This document shows positions 1 to 8,484 of a stretch of 19,357 nucleotides of DNA, in pieces (position 1 is the stretch's first letter; every line of letters starts with the position of its first letter). The translations under genes were made by a program, and so were the position numbers. The DNA lies in NCBI GenBank assembly GCA_023381535.1, contig JAMCSN010000385.1, positions 1-19,357 on the forward strand. The letters run 5' to 3'. Origin of the DNA: Bacteroidota bacterium (GTDB taxonomy: Bacteria; Bacteroidota; Ignavibacteria; Ignavibacteriales; Melioribacteraceae). Under the pieces are notes generated by a model. That model was not told where the DNA came from. It worked only from the letters and a program-made list of their open reading frames with translations, and made no database searches.

Positions 1-602
1 CAGTTAATAATTATAAACGGATTGTCTTTTCTTTTACTGTTCTCGTGAATGAACCGCGCCAGAACTTCCTTGCCGGTGCCGCTTTCTCCTTCTATCATAA
101 TCGGTATATCGCCGTCGGAAACATTGAGCGCGGTTTTCAAAATTTCTTTAACCGCCGGATTCTGCGTAACAAAATTTTCTTTTGAAATCATTTCATCGAG
201 CTGGTAGGTTAGCCCGATTATTTTTTTCGACATCTTGTGATGATCGAAAACACGATCCACGATATGTATAAACTCTTTATGAGTAAACGGCTTCTGAATA
301 TAATCGTAAGCGCCTTTTTTAATCGCTTCAACGGCGGATTCGATCGATCCGTGTGCGGTCATCAGAACAACGGTTGTTTCAGGCGAAACACTTTTCAATT
401 GTTCAAGCGCCGCAATTCCGTTTACCGGCTGCATTTTTAAATCTATGAAAGCCAAATCAAAATAAATTTCTTGCGCGCGTTTAATTCCATCCAGAGGATT
501 CAGAAACGTCTCGGGCGAATAACCGTGCGAGGAGAGCGACAACTCAATTGTTTTTAGAATGTTAATCTCATCGTCAATAACAAGAATTCTGCCTTTGTAC
601 AT
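1..602 (-). CDS. Sigma-54-dependent response regulator, NtrC family (C-terminus beyond window)
   Basis: This is the N-terminal 200 residues of a response regulator that activates sigma-54 promoters. Residues 1-120 form a receiver domain with the acidic pair D10-D11, the phospho-acceptor D54 (FIDLKM), T82 (LMTAHG) and K104 (QKPF), so phosphorylation chemistry looks intact. A linker leads into the AAA+ domain, whose Walker A loop GESGTGKE lies at about residues 172-179. The rest of the ATPase and the DNA-binding helix-turn-helix lie outside the window. The ATG at 602-600 directly abuts the TAA of the histidine kinase (605-603) with no intervening base, so the two are co-transcribed and probably translationally coupled. 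It is almost certainly the partner of that kinase. The regulated genes cannot be told from this sequence. The family call is secure. Confidence 0.93.
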   Translation of the reverse strand, partial: MYKGRILVIDDEINILKTIELSLSSHGYSPETFLNPLDGIKRAQEIYFDLAFIDLKMQPVNGIAALEQLKSVSPETTVVLMTAHGSIESAVEAIKKGAYDYIQKPFTHKEFIHIVDRVFDHHKMSKKIIGLTYQLDEMISKENFVTQNPAVKEILKTALNVSDGDIPIMIEGESGTGKEVLARFIHENSKRKDNPFIIIN

Positions 603-2441
603 TTACGCGACCGGAATTTTAATTTGGAAAATGCTTCCTTTGCCAAGCTCGCTGAAAGCTTTTATTTCACCGTTGTGAATTTCTATAATTTCTTTTGCTA
701 TGGAAAGTCCCAGTCCAAGACTGCCGGGAGCCGATTCGTCTATTTGTATGAATTTGTCAAAAATCTTTTTCAGATTATCGGGACTGATGCCGATGCCGGT
801 ATCGGAAATTTCTATCATCAGATTTCCGTTCTGCGGAAACAGTTTAACTTTAATCTCTCCGCCCAACGGTGTAAATCTAAGCGAATTTGAAACCAAGTTC
901 TCCATAGCGCTAATCATGTTGTCATAGCTTCCGTAAATCATAACATCAGTACTTTTATCTTCAACTTCGAGATTAATCTTTTTTTCTTTGGCTTGAATAG
1001 AAAACTTTTTGGAAATGTGCTCGGCAAGTTTGCGCGCTCCAAATTTTTCGAATCTGATTTTCCCGATATTGGCTTCAAGTTTTGCCAGTTCCAGAATTTC
1101 ATAAACCAGTCTGTTGAGTCTTTCAAAATCTTCTTTCATAGAAAGCATAAGTTCATTTTGCTGCTCGCTTAGATTGCCAACTACGCCGTCTTCCAAAATT
1201 CCAAGAGCCATACCCATGGATGTGAGAGGCGTTTTCAATTCATGCGAAACTTTTGCAATGAATTCGGATTTCATTCTGTCTAACTCCTGAAACCGGGTAA
1301 TATCATTGAACAGAACAACCGTTCCTTTTGTTTTAGTCTCCGGCATTTCCAGCGAAGCCGCAATTAACTTATAATATTTTTGTGAACCGCTTACATCTTT
1401 AATGTTGAGAATATCTTCCTTCTGAAACAACACAGTCTGCAGCGGTGTTGGATTCTTTTCTGTGGAAGGATTCAGAGTGAGCAGTTTTTTTATTTCTTTT
1501 TTGTTCCTTGCATACTTGCCCAACGCTTCATCAAAAGCTTTGTTCGATAGAAGAACATTATAATTCTCGTCAACCATCAGAACCGGTTCATTCATACTCT
1601 CAATAATTAGTTCAGATTTCTTTTTCTCGTACAAAATTTTATTGAGATTGAGCTGTTCATACACCTGAAGTTTCTCGCTCATCTTATTAAATTCTTCTGC
1701 CAGCGCGGATATTTCATCGGCGTTTTCATCTATCTCAATTCTTTCTTCAAAATGTCCTTCGGCAATATGAGTAACCGACTGCCGGAGAGTGGTTATCGGC
1801 TTGACAATGTAATCCGAGAATTGTGAGCCAAACGCCAGACTGATAGCAATTGCAACAAACAGTATTACAAGAATCAATAGGGTCGCTGTTTTAGTAATAT
1901 CTTTTACTCTTGATACGGCGCGGTCGAGCATCTTATGATTAATATCGAGAATGGCATTGTTGATTCTTTTTAAGTTCTGCACTTCGTTTACAAACCGCAC
2001 GAAATCGGTTCTAAGAATTTGCCGTTTGTTCGCAATGTAAATACTGTAATCAATGTTGTCATTAACATCTTTTATGAATTTCTGATATTCGGCATTAAGT
2101 GTGTCGATAATTTTCTTTTCGTTCTCCGTAGAAGTTGCGGTGCCGGCACTGTTACTCCAGAAATAAAAATCCAGTTTGCTTTTTTCAAAAAGATTGTAGC
2201 CCGTTTCAAAGCTTTGATTGTACATTATCACAATGCCCTGAAGCTGTTCATCGAGCGATTTACCCATGTTATCGGCGGCAATAATGCTGGTATAGTTATC
2301 CTGCATCGTCAGCTTGATCGATTCATTGAGGCGGTAGAAATTATAAATACTCCACAGCGCGGCAAAAAACATGATCATAAGAATAACCATAAATCCAAGC
2401 AGAATTTTGCTGCGGAGTGTTGTTGTGTAAAGCTTAATCAT
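603..2441 (-). CDS. Membrane sensor histidine kinase (HAMP-PAS-HisKA-HATPase)
   Basis: A 612-residue sensor kinase. A first membrane helix at about residues 13-33 is followed by an extracytoplasmic region of about 150 residues that looks helical and would be the signal-sensing part. A second helix lies at about 186-206. A HAMP segment (about 207-260, ending in EEFNKMSEKL) and a PAS-like domain (about 275-385) come next. The dimerisation domain carries the phospho-accepting H400 in SHELKTPL. The ATP-binding domain shows the N box around N515/N519, G1 DTGIGI (547-552) and G2 GLGLS (576-580). All catalytic motifs are present, so it should be active. It is the first gene of a kinase-regulator pair, with zero spacing to the NtrC-type regulator. 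The helical sensor resembles four-helix-bundle sensors, but no ligand can be deduced. Confidence 0.95.
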   Translation of the reverse strand: MIKLYTTTLRSKILLGFMVILMIMFFAALWSIYNFYRLNESIKLTMQDNYTSIIAADNMGKSLDEQLQGIVIMYNQSFETGYNLFEKSKLDFYFWSNSAGTATSTENEKKIIDTLNAEYQKFIKDVNDNIDYSIYIANKRQILRTDFVRFVNEVQNLKRINNAILDINHKMLDRAVSRVKDITKTATLLILVILFVAIAISLAFGSQFSDYIVKPITTLRQSVTHIAEGHFEERIEIDENADEISALAEEFNKMSEKLQVYEQLNLNKILYEKKKSELIIESMNEPVLMVDENYNVLLSNKAFDEALGKYARNKKEIKKLLTLNPSTEKNPTPLQTVLFQKEDILNIKDVSGSQKYYKLIAASLEMPETKTKGTVVLFNDITRFQELDRMKSEFIAKVSHELKTPLTSMGMALGILEDGVVGNLSEQQNELMLSMKEDFERLNRLVYEILELAKLEANIGKIRFEKFGARKLAEHISKKFSIQAKEKKINLEVEDKSTDVMIYGSYDNMISAMENLVSNSLRFTPLGGEIKVKLFPQNGNLMIEISDTGIGISPDNLKKIFDKFIQIDESAPGSLGLGLSIAKEIIEIHNGEIKAFSELGKGSIFQIKIPVA

Positions 2442-2575
2442 TTCTGCGAAGCCTATTTTTTCGCTTTATTTAAAATAGCTTATTGAATTGCTTAAATAAA
2501 CACCTTTTTAGTAACTTGAATTTACAATGGAATATACATGGGTAAGAAAGCAAAACTGGTTTCAGAAAAAACAGA
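2442..2575. other. Divergent intergenic region
   Basis: A 134-bp A/T-rich gap separates the kinase gene (read leftward) from the broken ammonia-lyase gene (read rightward), so it must hold the promoter of the kinase-regulator operon. No convincing -35/-10 pair, sigma-54 box or hairpin could be singled out by eye. Confidence 0.4.
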
Positions 2576-3177
2576 ATGATCCGCTTAACGGAAAACTATA
2601 AAGTTGAATATTTCAACAATGATTTAACGAAAAATTTTGATCTTCATGCTACAGAGAAAGTTCACACGTTTCATAAATCAATTCCAAATTATGAACCGAC
2701 TCCTTTGATCGGACTCCATGGTTTGGCAAATCATCTCGGCATAAAAAAGATTTGGCTAAAAGATGAATCACGCCGTCTTGATTTGAATGCTTTCAAAGTT
2801 TTAGGTGCGAGTTATGCCGTTGCAAAACTTTTTGCTGAGATGTTCGGTGTCACCGATAAAGAACTTTCGTATTCTATCTTCACAGAATCATCAATAAAAG
2901 AGAAAACAAAAGACCTAACATAGGTCACTGCAACGGACGGAAATCATGGACGCGGTGTTGCATGGACGGCAAAGCAAATTGGTTGCAAATCCGTTGCTTA
3001 CATGCCGAGGAGAACAAAGCAATCAAGATTCGATAACATAAAGTCGCTCGGTTCAGATGTATATATAATAGATGGGAATTATGACGATGCTTCAAATCTT
3101 GCGAGAGAAAACGCACAGAAGTTTGGATGGATACTTATTCAGGATTCTTCATGGAAAGGTTACGAAAAAATAATAAT
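2576..3177 (+). pseudogene. Diaminopropionate ammonia-lyase, disrupted and 3'-truncated
   Basis: The reading frame encodes the first half of a PLP-dependent 2,3-diaminopropionate ammonia-lyase (E. coli YgeX/DpaL family, about 400 residues), which converts diaminopropionate to pyruvate and ammonia. The PLP-lysine motif LNAFKVLG (K74) and the block TDGNHGRG are clear, as is DSSWKGYEK, which matches the family's DTAWEGY. The acidic residues at about 121 and 190 match the positions described as catalytic in the E. coli enzyme (D120, D189). The gene is broken in two ways. An in-frame TAG at 2921-2923 sits just before VTATDGNHG, where the family has a hydrophobic residue, and the same frame continues past it. 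Similarity then ends after GYEKI near 3177, leaving about 200 C-terminal residues missing. The family's GSA phosphate-loop residues are also replaced. The start at 2576 is the first ATG in frame. The fragment abuts the terminator of the opposite-strand protease gene. Confidence 0.85.
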
Positions 3178-3178
3178 A

Positions 3179-3199
3179 GGGGAGACGTTCTGTCTCCCC
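3179..3199 (-). terminator. Intrinsic terminator of the M6-like protease gene
   Basis: GGGGAGAC (3179-3186) and GTCTCCCC (3192-3199) form a perfect 8-bp GC-rich stem with a 5-base loop. On the minus strand the stem is followed by a T-rich tail (TATTATTATTTTTT), the classic rho-independent arrangement, 8 bp beyond the stop codon at 3207. On the plus strand no T-run follows, so it acts for the leftward genes. Confidence 0.88.
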
Positions 3200-3206
3200 A
3201 GTAAAA

Positions 3207-5360
3207 TTATTTCATCAGCAACATTTTCTTTGATTGCGTAAATCCGTTTACATTTATTGTATAGATGTAAACACCGCTTGTAAGTTTACTCGCATCGAAG
3301 TTAATATTGTAATAACCACCAGATTTATTCTCATTGACCAGCGTTGCTATTTCTTTTCCAAGCACATCGTAAACCTTTATTGTGACAAATCCGTTTCGTG
3401 GTAATTGATAGTTTATAGTTGTTGTTGGATTAAATGGGTTGGGATAATTAGAAACTAATGCGAAATCACGAATTACTTCATCACTCGACGAAGCTACTGC
3501 AAAATTTTGCGATTGAATGCTCGGAACGATCATAAAACCACTTGTTTCAACCTGATTACTTGGTACAGATGATTTACTTGTATTATCAACTGCCTTCACA
3601 TAATACTTTACAGATTTTGCCCATATAGGCTTGGTATAATCAACTGCGTAGTCGATAAAAGTATTAGTTGGATGAGAAATTGTGCCTGCTAAATCCCAGT
3701 TCACAGAGTTATCGTAATTACGATACACTCTATAACTAGAAATATCAGATTCAGAATTCAAATCCCAAGCAAGCGATGGATGGTTAGGATCTGTACCAGT
3801 AAAATGTAAGTTTTGTGGCTTAGCTGGAGAAGCATCTACCGAAGTATTAACATAAATGTTTAACGTAAACACTCCATTACTAAAATTTGTTATTTCAAAA
3901 CCAAATGGTGTAGTTTGATTTGCTGCACGCTGATCATTGGGATTACTCCATGGTGAGAATACCTGGTTATAATCCATTCGGAATGCATCTTTCCCATCAC
4001 CATGAAAACGTATATCCTGAACCGGCATTCCGGCTTGTTCTGTAAAATGAATTGGCTGTGGACTGGGTAATCCACCATACGAAAATGGTATATAATCATT
4101 ATCATCACGGCCGTTATTCCTGTCAGCTAATAACTGCTTGAAGACCGGCAATTGTCCACTTCCCCAAGGATTTGGTGTCGATTGATTGACTGTCCAATCA
4201 AACCTTCCATCCGCAGAAATTAACTGAATCCAATTTGTTGAAGGCTGAATCCTATCATCTTGGGGTATTCCGACTTTTCTTATTACATAAATTCCATTCT
4301 CGATTATATAGTTCTGGTTCCCCCAAAAAGGTGTGTTGTTCTCCCAAAATGATAGTTTCTGGTGATTTTCAACAAAAAAATATTCTAGTTGTGAAGAATT
4401 AATCACAAATCTGTAAGCATTTCTTCCGGTTACGTAATCGCTCAATGTTACATTTGTAAGTGTTTGCGTAGTGTTGTTTATGGTATAAGTTGTTGAATCA
4501 GCTACCCAACCAAGCCGGTATCTTTCGAATGCATTAGCTACATATGTTCTTGCACCCCATGCAGATAGCATTGCCCAAAAGCCAAAACCATTGTGCATTT
4601 CATTTCCGCCAAGAAGATAGTGTGAGAATTCATGTACTACTGTTCTAAAAGGATCCTGGTTCAAATAGTTTTTTATTGTTACACCTGAACCCAATGAGTA
4701 AGTATTTACTTTTCTCAACCCTCCGTCAACACTAATATCTCCAACAAAACCTAAATCCGCCTCGTTAGAAACAAAATCTAGTGAATCAGCAGCACCGCTT
4801 CTGTCTGCTACTGCATTTCTCCAAACAAAAATGACCATATCCAGGCATGTATCGGGGACGTTATTGTAGGTGTAATCTGAGATACGTTGCCAATTGTCAA
4901 ATTCTGCAAAACCCCATGTACTATCCAGTTTTTGGATAATATCCTTCGTTGCATATCCTCTTCCCGCGCGAAGATGGTTGGTTATATACCAACTCCTTGT
5001 ATGAGGAGCTACGGCATGGGCAACCTTGCCGATAAAATGCAGTTTGTTACCTGACATTTCATTAAAATAGTGCGTCAAAGAACCCTGTGTTGGATTCGAA
5101 GACCATGTTTGGTCAATCCAACTGTTCATATTCTGAGGTGCGTTCCTTTTAATCCATTTTGTATTCGTTGTATCAAATTTATCATCGGGAAATTCTGCAA
5201 AAACAATTAACACGTTTAATGTGCCTTCTGAAGGAAGCCACCTGCCTTTCGATTGTATTGGAACTTGCTGAATGGAAGCAGAAACACAATTGTCATTTTG
5301 TGCAAATAATTGTATTGAAAATAATAAACAAAACAGAACTCCATAATTTATTTTTTTCAT
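3207..5360 (-). CDS. Secreted M6-like zinc metalloprotease with FN3 and T9SS sorting domain
   Basis: A 717-residue exported protein. A signal peptide ends near residue 20 (LFSIQLFAQ). Residues about 45-300 resemble the M6 (immune inhibitor A-like) protease fold: a 'LIVFAEFPDD' strand, the GSLTHYFNEMSG motif, and the zinc site HEFSH at 243-247, with H256 as a possible third ligand, followed by the ERYRLGW segment typical of the family. A fibronectin type III-like domain spans about 520-615 (PQNLHF...WDL...YRVYRN...YYVKAVD). The last 80 or so residues, starting at NYPNPFNPT, are a type IX secretion sorting domain ending in KKMLLMK, so the protein should cross the outer membrane and be anchored or released at the surface. 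It has a good ribosome site (GAGGATAAAATG) and follows the gene at 5407-6291 by 46 bp, with a terminator behind it. Peptidase activity is inferred from the motif only. Confidence 0.83.
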   Translation of the reverse strand: MKKINYGVLFCLLFSIQLFAQNDNCVSASIQQVPIQSKGRWLPSEGTLNVLIVFAEFPDDKFDTTNTKWIKRNAPQNMNSWIDQTWSSNPTQGSLTHYFNEMSGNKLHFIGKVAHAVAPHTRSWYITNHLRAGRGYATKDIIQKLDSTWGFAEFDNWQRISDYTYNNVPDTCLDMVIFVWRNAVADRSGAADSLDFVSNEADLGFVGDISVDGGLRKVNTYSLGSGVTIKNYLNQDPFRTVVHEFSHYLLGGNEMHNGFGFWAMLSAWGARTYVANAFERYRLGWVADSTTYTINNTTQTLTNVTLSDYVTGRNAYRFVINSSQLEYFFVENHQKLSFWENNTPFWGNQNYIIENGIYVIRKVGIPQDDRIQPSTNWIQLISADGRFDWTVNQSTPNPWGSGQLPVFKQLLADRNNGRDDNDYIPFSYGGLPSPQPIHFTEQAGMPVQDIRFHGDGKDAFRMDYNQVFSPWSNPNDQRAANQTTPFGFEITNFSNGVFTLNIYVNTSVDASPAKPQNLHFTGTDPNHPSLAWDLNSESDISSYRVYRNYDNSVNWDLAGTISHPTNTFIDYAVDYTKPIWAKSVKYYVKAVDNTSKSSVPSNQVETSGFMIVPSIQSQNFAVASSSDEVIRDFALVSNYPNPFNPTTTINYQLPRNGFVTIKVYDVLGKEIATLVNENKSGGYYNINFDASKLTSGVYIYTINVNGFTQSKKMLLMK

Positions 5361-5406
5361 TTTATCCTCAATATTTTTTGAAAGTATTATTTTGTTTAGG
5401 TTGGAC

Positions 5407-6291
5407 CTACTTTTGTAACATCATTTTCAGTGTTCTTGTTGTTTTGCCTGTAATTAGCTGATAGAAGTAGATACCGCTTGCTAGATTGCGTTCGTTGAAT
5501 TCAACTTTGTATGTACCCGGGCTGAAATAATTATTTACTATCTCTTGAATTTCCCTTCCAAGAAAATCAAATACTTTAATTATAACATTAGAATATCTTG
5601 GAATAGAAAAAGAAATTGTTGTGGAAGGATTGAAGGGATTAGGATAATTCTGGTACAATATAAAATCAGAAGGTAAATCATTCGGAAGTTCTTTTACATC
5701 GACTGTTCCGTAAGTAACTCCATCAATTCTGCATCCGCGTAATAGTGTTGGTTGATAAGCGCCGTCTTCTTGCGAAATCATTCCAAAACCATAAGCCAAC
5801 TTTTGCCAGTAAACTAAATATGCACCTGCGGTAACAACCGTATCGCTTGGGTGTGCTGGTCTATAAAAAGCGAATGTCTTCACAGTGGTTTGTTTACCAA
5901 AAACATATGCCTGTGAACTATCCATTAATTTTACAACCCAAAATCCAGGAACTGCCAACCAAGATTCTCCTATTTTGGCGTTAAGTTTATAAAAATGTCC
6001 AGGGCTAACCGATTGTGGAAATTGTATTACATTATAATCTCTGGTAATTTTATATTGTGCTGACGAAGGGTTGTAATTGTAGAAAACAAATCTACTACTG
6101 TCTTTCTGATCGACTGAATCCCGAATAACTGTATAAATAATATCAGGGCCGTTTTGTGTGTACTCCCAATGATCTCCAACATGAGCTGGAAAAAATTTGT
6201 AAGGATCGAGATTTTGAGGATGAATTAAAGGGGAAAAAATTAATGAGATACCAATAATTAAATTTCTTATGGTGTTATTTTTCATTTCCAT
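5407..6291 (-). CDS. Secreted protein of unknown function with T9SS sorting domain
   Basis: A 294-residue exported protein. The N-terminal signal sequence runs to about residue 26 (LIFSPLIHPQ). The central part (about 27-200) begins with a FFPAHVGDHWEY motif, as in small beta-rich surface or lipoprotein-like modules of this phylum, and I recognise no enzymatic motif in it. The final 80 residues (NYPNPFNPSTTISF onward, ending TRTLKMMLQK) are a type IX secretion sorting domain closely similar in style to that of the downstream protease. Two methionines (residues 1 and 3) could each be the start. The 46-bp gap to the protease gene and the shared terminator suggest a two-gene transcript. The two products may work together at the cell surface, but this is inferred from position only. 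Confidence 0.85.
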   Translation of the reverse strand: MEMKNNTIRNLIIGISLIFSPLIHPQNLDPYKFFPAHVGDHWEYTQNGPDIIYTVIRDSVDQKDSSRFVFYNYNPSSAQYKITRDYNVIQFPQSVSPGHFYKLNAKIGESWLAVPGFWVVKLMDSSQAYVFGKQTTVKTFAFYRPAHPSDTVVTAGAYLVYWQKLAYGFGMISQEDGAYQPTLLRGCRIDGVTYGTVDVKELPNDLPSDFILYQNYPNPFNPSTTISFSIPRYSNVIIKVFDFLGREIQEIVNNYFSPGTYKVEFNERNLASGIYFYQLITGKTTRTLKMMLQK

Positions 6292-6766
6292 AATTTTTTC
6301 TCTATAATGATTTTTATTCTCTCATAGTCACCCAAGCTCAGCTATCGGCTTAGTAGATCATATTTGTTCTCTTTCTTGTCAAAGACAGGAAGGTTTAGGT
6401 AAAACATGAGTGAATTATTTTGCTATGTCATGATTCCCCCACATTGGTTAATTGAAATCGTTATTTAAGATATGCGACATTACTGTGAGTTGCATCTGAG
6501 ATACCCCAATATTAAATCCAAAAGAATAATAGTAAAATTTTTATTAAAAGCAAATGAAAATGCGACAAGCAATAAAAACATCAGCAACGAAATTTGCGTA
6601 AAAGGAAAACGGAGATAAATTTTTGCACTGTCAGAAATTAGTTTGGGAAAAAAATATCCGAAATGATCGCGGCTTTTTTCAGTCATTACTACAACCAATT
6701 ACTCAATAAATTTTGGAATTCTTTTCCGTTCCTTTCTTATTTTAATACCAACTTTTCTGGAAAATC
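6292..6766. other. Divergent intergenic region, no confident gene
   Basis: A 475-bp A/T-rich stretch between the leftward secreted-protein pair and the rightward aminopeptidase gene. It should contain promoters for both directions. A minus-strand reading frame at 6480-6698 (72 residues, TTG start, one hydrophobic stretch) is present but has no ribosome site and no recognisable similarity, so I do not call it a gene. I see no remnant of the missing ammonia-lyase C-terminus here and no convincing hairpin. Confidence 0.4.
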
Positions 6767-8416
6767 ATGTTTAAGAAAATTCTTTTCGCAGCCTTCATAA
6801 TTTCATCCACAATATTTGCGCAATTCGGTTCGCAGGATTCCGGAGGAAAACTTTCGCCGTTTCAATCATGTTACGATGTTAAGTTCTACGACATCAACAT
6901 CACCATCGATCCGAACGAGAAAGCCATTGCGGGAACCGTATTAATGAAAGCTGCGGCAACGACGGACTTATCAAAAATATTGATCGACCTTGATCAACGA
7001 TATCAGATCAGCGATGTTGCTTCTGTTTCGGCAGATAACAAAGAATCAATTCTCAAATTCACTCACGACAGCGGAAAGGTGTGGATTGAGTTTCCGAACG
7101 CAATAAAAAAAGGTGAACCGTTCGCTACAAAAATTTCTTATGCGGGTCTTCCCCGCGTTGCCAAACGTCCGCCGTGGGATGACGGATTTATCTGGCAAAA
7201 AACCAAAAGCGGCAAAGATTGGGTTACGGTTACATGCCAGGGCGGCGGCGCAGACATTTGGTGGCCGTGCAAAGATCACCCGTCGGATAAACCCGATTCG
7301 GTTTTTCTTCACTACACCGTTCCAAACGATGGCGACTGTATTGCAAACGGAAGATTAAGATCGGTGGTTGATAATAAGGACGGAACGAAAACATGGAACT
7401 GGTTTGTATCAACTCCAATCAGCAATTACTGTGTTACGTTTTATATTGGTCCATATAAAGAAATCGATTACGATTACACCAGCATTACAGGCGAAAAATT
7501 TCCATTCCAAGTTTTTGTTCTTCCGGAGAGTTACGATAAAGCAAAAGAACACGCTCCTCAATTTCTCACTCACATGAAAGTTATGGAAGAATTATGCGGA
7601 CCGTATCCGTTTCGCGCGGACAAGTATTCCGTTGTTGAAGCACCGCATCTCGGCATGGAACATCAGACCGCAATTGCGTACGGCTACGGCTGGAAAGACC
7701 ACCCGCAATTTCCATTCGACTGGCTTCATCAACATGAATTCTCTCACGAGTGGTGGGGTAACCTTGTTACGTGCAAAGACTGGAGCGATTTCTGGATTCA
7801 CGAAGGAATTGGAACTTACATGCAGCCGCTTTATCTCGAAAAAGTTTTCGGCAAGGAAATGTATTTTAAATACATGAAAAGCATCAAAAACTTTTCGAAC
7901 AAAACTCCTGTTGCACCGCGCGGCGAAAAAACTTCCGGCGAAACTTATAATTTAGATATCTATTATAAAGGCGCATGGATAGTTCACACTCTCCGTTATT
8001 ATCTCGGCGATGAAACGTTTTTCAAAGTGCTGAGACGGTGGGCTTATCCAACCGAAGAAATGGAAAAAATTAAAGACGGAAGACAGTGCCGGCTTGCAAC
8101 AACGGACGAACTGCTGGATATCGCTCAAAAAGTTTCCGGCAAAAAATTAGATTGGTTTTTCGAAGTTTATTTGCGCCACGCACCGCTTCCAAAACTTAAT
8201 GTCAAGTATGATGCCGACAACGCCGAACTGAGCTGGTCAACGGAAAATGATCTTCCGTTTCCGCTGCCCGTCGAAGTAAAAATTGGCGACAAAACTTTTC
8301 GTGTTGAAATGAAAGACAACAAAGGAACTGTCAGTCTGCCGCAAGGTGCTGAGTTAGTCGTTAATCCTGATGAATGGATTCTGATGGATAAGGTTAATTA
8401 CGTTAACCAACGGTGA
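6767..8416 (+). CDS. Secreted M1-family metallo-aminopeptidase
   Basis: A 549-residue zinc aminopeptidase of the M1 (gluzincin) family. A signal peptide (MFKKILFAAFIISSTIFAQ) directs export. The N-terminal beta domain is followed by the catalytic domain with GMEHQT at 296-301, at the place of the family's GxMEN exopeptidase motif. The zinc site is HEFSHEWW (H323, E324, H327) plus E346 in WIHEG, and a YYKG tyrosine near residue 405 is the likely transition-state stabiliser. The large helical C-terminal domain of classical M1 enzymes is absent. Only a short beta domain follows, so this is the compact form common in Bacteroidota-type genomes. It should remove N-terminal residues from extracytoplasmic peptides. 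It lacks a T9SS tail, so it is probably periplasmic. The transporter gene follows after about 70 bp on the same strand. Confidence 0.93.
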   Translation: MFKKILFAAFIISSTIFAQFGSQDSGGKLSPFQSCYDVKFYDINITIDPNEKAIAGTVLMKAAATTDLSKILIDLDQRYQISDVASVSADNKESILKFTHDSGKVWIEFPNAIKKGEPFATKISYAGLPRVAKRPPWDDGFIWQKTKSGKDWVTVTCQGGGADIWWPCKDHPSDKPDSVFLHYTVPNDGDCIANGRLRSVVDNKDGTKTWNWFVSTPISNYCVTFYIGPYKEIDYDYTSITGEKFPFQVFVLPESYDKAKEHAPQFLTHMKVMEELCGPYPFRADKYSVVEAPHLGMEHQTAIAYGYGWKDHPQFPFDWLHQHEFSHEWWGNLVTCKDWSDFWIHEGIGTYMQPLYLEKVFGKEMYFKYMKSIKNFSNKTPVAPRGEKTSGETYNLDIYYKGAWIVHTLRYYLGDETFFKVLRRWAYPTEEMEKIKDGRQCRLATTDELLDIAQKVSGKKLDWFFEVYLRHAPLPKLNVKYDADNAELSWSTENDLPFPLPVEVKIGDKTFRVEMKDNKGTVSLPQGAELVVNPDEWILMDKVNYVNQR

Positions 8417-8484
8417 TCGATTGGAAAAAACTTGAATGAGCCATTAGCAATTCATTTGTGATGATCTAAAACTAAAGGTGAAAT

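Noticed and set aside
2019..2486. 155-residue plus-strand frame across the histidine kinase gene
   Set aside because: It is the antisense shadow of a kinase with complete motifs and has no independent evidence.
2527..2598. Short frame (24 codons) with its own ATG just before and overlapping the ammonia-lyase start
   Set aside because: It could be a frameshifted N-terminal extension of the broken gene, but alignment with the E. coli enzyme places the normal N-terminus near 2576, and no ribosome site is visible.
6480..6698. Minus-strand 72-residue frame with a hydrophobic stretch
   Set aside because: It starts with TTG, has no ribosome site and no recognised motif, and lies in an A/T-rich gap where such frames arise by chance.
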